A stretch of 16,512 nucleotides of DNA from Bacteroidales bacterium (GTDB taxonomy: Bacteria; Bacteroidota; Bacteroidia; Bacteroidales; UBA932). Below, in pieces: positions 16,101-16,512 of the stretch (position 1 is its first letter; each line of letters begins with the position of its first letter). Both the position numbers and the translations under genes were made by a program. The DNA is taken from assembly GCA_016285215.1 (NCBI GenBank), contig JAEEQI010000039.1, forward strand, positions 1 to 16,512. The letters are read 5' to 3'. The notes under the pieces were generated by a model that saw only the letters and a list, made by a program, of their open reading frames with translations, ran no database searches and was not told the origin of the DNA.

Positions 16101-16243
16101 TGATGTTCGATTTAGGTGCTCGCACTTCCCCCGCAGCTACTAAGTCGGCTCAGGCGAAGCCTCGGAACTATGTGGAGAGGCAACTTCCTCCTTTGCATCC
16201 GCCGGTGGTGGTAAACAAGGATTGGAGAGAGGTACGAAAGTGA
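13142..16243 (+). CDS. Mosaic surface lipoprotein: fimbrillin-like, LRR, thioredoxin-like and M64 peptidase
   Basis: A 1033-aa protein. I chose ATG 13142 because it gives a clean lipoprotein signal, FFLASC with Cys17, and the next residues LREDP resemble the basic-then-acidic surface-export signal of Bacteroidota; the ATG at 13103 overlaps the upstream gene and adds a polar 13-residue tail. Domains: about 18-265 fimbrillin-like (VKWNEWDDIYVF, FKRGIMKSFTLVEL); 277-490 a plant-type LRR cap (REALIALYNSTDGDHW, WYGVET) and about six repeats of the L.LS.N.L.G.IP type; about 510-640 thioredoxin/TlpA-like without CxxC; 692-1000 M64 zinc peptidase with HESGGHGFAKLADEY (858-872) and later SIMNNNTGGFNAPSRYAIW. 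M64 includes IgA-cleaving enzymes, so cleavage of host or microbial glycoproteins at the cell surface is inferred. The gene is AT-richer than its neighbours. Confidence 0.87.
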   Translation: MKIRRIIIAIAFFLASCLREDPVDEIAMKTFDCFTIVMDDVDVTKAFMGDGGSVKWNEWDDIYVFSDLQGPVRYYRSYDGKCYGDPISGTKFYAYWDNYCTQYNPDNPTVLTCNGGLQGAVLGQYIVFPLVAVSEGDNLIFRPTVGLLHIRLQSTHRVITVSLRGNSDESFCNIIGTIDLEETNPTLCVVAKRDEYPDSQSVGIPVEEQENGLWDIYFPVPEMSFEKGFTITIGYEENDSYFVIDKSTHKRIEFKRGIMKSFTLVELDQEIEDIDRLQREALIALYNSTDGDHWVNNTNWCSDKPINEWYGVETFSPYNEVGKLDLSYNNLNGTLPSEIGNLTHLHWLYLSGNPKLGGAIPKEIGLLDKLYWINFNFDNFSGPIPSEIGLLKDLKAFEANGNKLSGAIPKEVKQLGNIGIIDLSFNKLTGPLPEFSLNHTDGLDVSLDGNMITGTIPESYGSLSTARFRLCYNYLSGDVPESFQQLPFWDYHWPFLIAQRGKGFNMESLHLRGPKFSITATDGTKIDDSIYGKNEYTLLFEFVDDAQLSFYDEVYNLYCDYKKKGLEVIGYCGGVTNSELAESVSVFGFPWKNFRYDGASTISAFLPFDWDNPVFMLSNRYPGVNVVDRNGDMVFTPYSLGPIDIIDSSDGGYSINGNAMNYSIDDLVEFISNKLGEPDPFDPIGPDKPYESIDYFADGNVHVLQEASQGKGVNLVLMGDAYSDRLIADGTYQEVMQRTADAFFTEEPYKSFRDLFNVYYVDVVSKNETFYGETALETYYGGGTLVGGNNNKVFEYAQKAVLDSDLTDVLITVLMNRDYYAGTCNIFVPAEGDYARGRSISYIPVNSDEDTFNALVSHESGGHGFAKLADEYDQYQLDGIGQTIPKERVATYIMEAQYGFWRNVDFTSDPEEVKWSRFITDSRYQSESIGVYEGACTYSFGAYRPTSESIMNNNTGGFNAPSRYAIWYRINKLAYGEEWNGTYEDFVMFDLGARTSPAATKSAQAKPRNYVERQLPPLHPPVVVNKDWREVRK

Positions 16244-16266
16244 CGGTGATGAAATAGCACATCCGG

Positions 16267-16303
16267 TGCGGTAGACGTGCCTGATTCAGGGACGTTAACC
16301 GCA
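16267..16303. repeat. 37-nt palindrome, copy 2
   Basis: TGCGGTAGACGTGCC (16267-16281) and GGGACGTTAACCGCA (16289-16303) surround the loop TGATTCA. Thirteen of 15 positions pair, including one G-T wobble. It starts 23 nt after the M64 gene stop and could serve as that operon's 3' structure. It is related to the copy after hicB. Confidence 0.8.
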
Positions 16304-16317
16304 AATAAGCAGTTTTA

Positions 16318-16354
16318 CGTTGTAGACGTCCCATATTTTGGGACGTCTACTGCA
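16318..16354. repeat. 37-nt palindrome, copy 3
   Basis: GTAGACGTCCC (16322-16332) and GGGACGTCTAC (16340-16350) pair perfectly around the 7-nt loop ATATTTT; the outer four positions pair weakly. Fourteen nt separate it from copy 2. Both copies are followed by AAAT directly after the CNGCA end. Confidence 0.8.
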
Positions 16355-16447
16355 AATGGGGGGTGTTCCCAGCATCGGTTGGCCCCAAAACCACAAATGT
16401 TTTTTCGATAATGTCCCAAAAAGTGTGTCCAGATAGGTAAAAGAAAA

Positions 16448-16510
16448 AAGTCTGTAACTTTAAAGAGCCAAAAAAGAACCTACTAAGTTCAACTTTAAAG
16501 AAACAGACTT
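16448..16510. repeat. Inverted repeat at the right edge, possible mobile-element end
   Basis: AAGTCTGT-AA-CTTTAAAG (16448-16465) is mirrored by CTTTAAAG-AA-ACAGACTT (16493-16510), giving 16 of 18 pairs around a 27-nt centre. CTTTAAAG is itself a palindrome. Upstream, TGTCCCAAAAAGTGTGTCC (16413-16431) resembles the terminal repeat style of some insertion sequences, but no transposase is in the window, so a mobile element is only a suggestion. Otherwise I see no gene in 16355-16512. Confidence 0.4.
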
Positions 16511-16512
16511 AT

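Noticed and set aside
16140..16334. Minus-strand 64-codon open frame at the right end
   Set aside because: It runs through the palindromes and the coding end of the M64 gene and has no recognisable features.

Overview
The window reads as a chromosomal segment of a member of the Bacteroidota, probably a gut- or rumen-type Bacteroidales. The evidence is several TTG(~N19-20)TAnnTTTG-type promoters, short cysteine-anchored lipoprotein signals, a BACON domain joined to Big_2 Ig-like repeats, a fimbrillin-like domain, an M64 metallopeptidase, and a DUF1566-like lipoprotein ending in VRACLAF. Species cannot be told from the sequence alone.

Layout, all genes on the + strand. (1) 2-841 is the 3' part of a mannose-1-phosphate guanylyltransferase. 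(2) 870-1147 is a tRNA cassette: promoter, tRNA-Lys(TTT), tRNA-Lys(CTT), rho-independent terminator. (3) 1207-2211 is a DUF1566-like lipoprotein, followed after 7 nt by a 990-aa AddA/RecB-type helicase-nuclease (2219-5191). (4) 5316-5972 is a hicAB toxin-antitoxin module with its own promoter and a candidate operator. (5) 6149-16243 is a probable two-gene surface operon. The first gene encodes a 2299-aa lipoprotein with a BACON domain and 26 Ig-like Big_2 domains. The second, 19 nt downstream, encodes a 1033-aa lipoprotein joining a fimbrillin-like domain, plant-type leucine-rich repeats, a cysteine-less thioredoxin-like domain and an M64 (IgA-peptidase-like) zinc metallopeptidase. (6) The last 270 nt hold palindromes and possibly the edge of a mobile element.

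The left half (manC, helicase) is GC-rich housekeeping-like DNA. The M64 gene is clearly AT-richer, and the hicAB plus surface operon block looks like accessory DNA.

The most notable structures are: (a) ten tandem 492-bp units with no indels inside the giant gene, in which protein is conserved but codons drift; (b) the LRR/thioredoxin-like/M64 mosaic encoded directly behind it, a candidate surface adhesin-protease pair; (c) a family of three 37-nt palindromes (15-bp arms, 7-nt loops) with compensatory base changes, one after hicB and two after the M64 gene, bracketing the surface operon.
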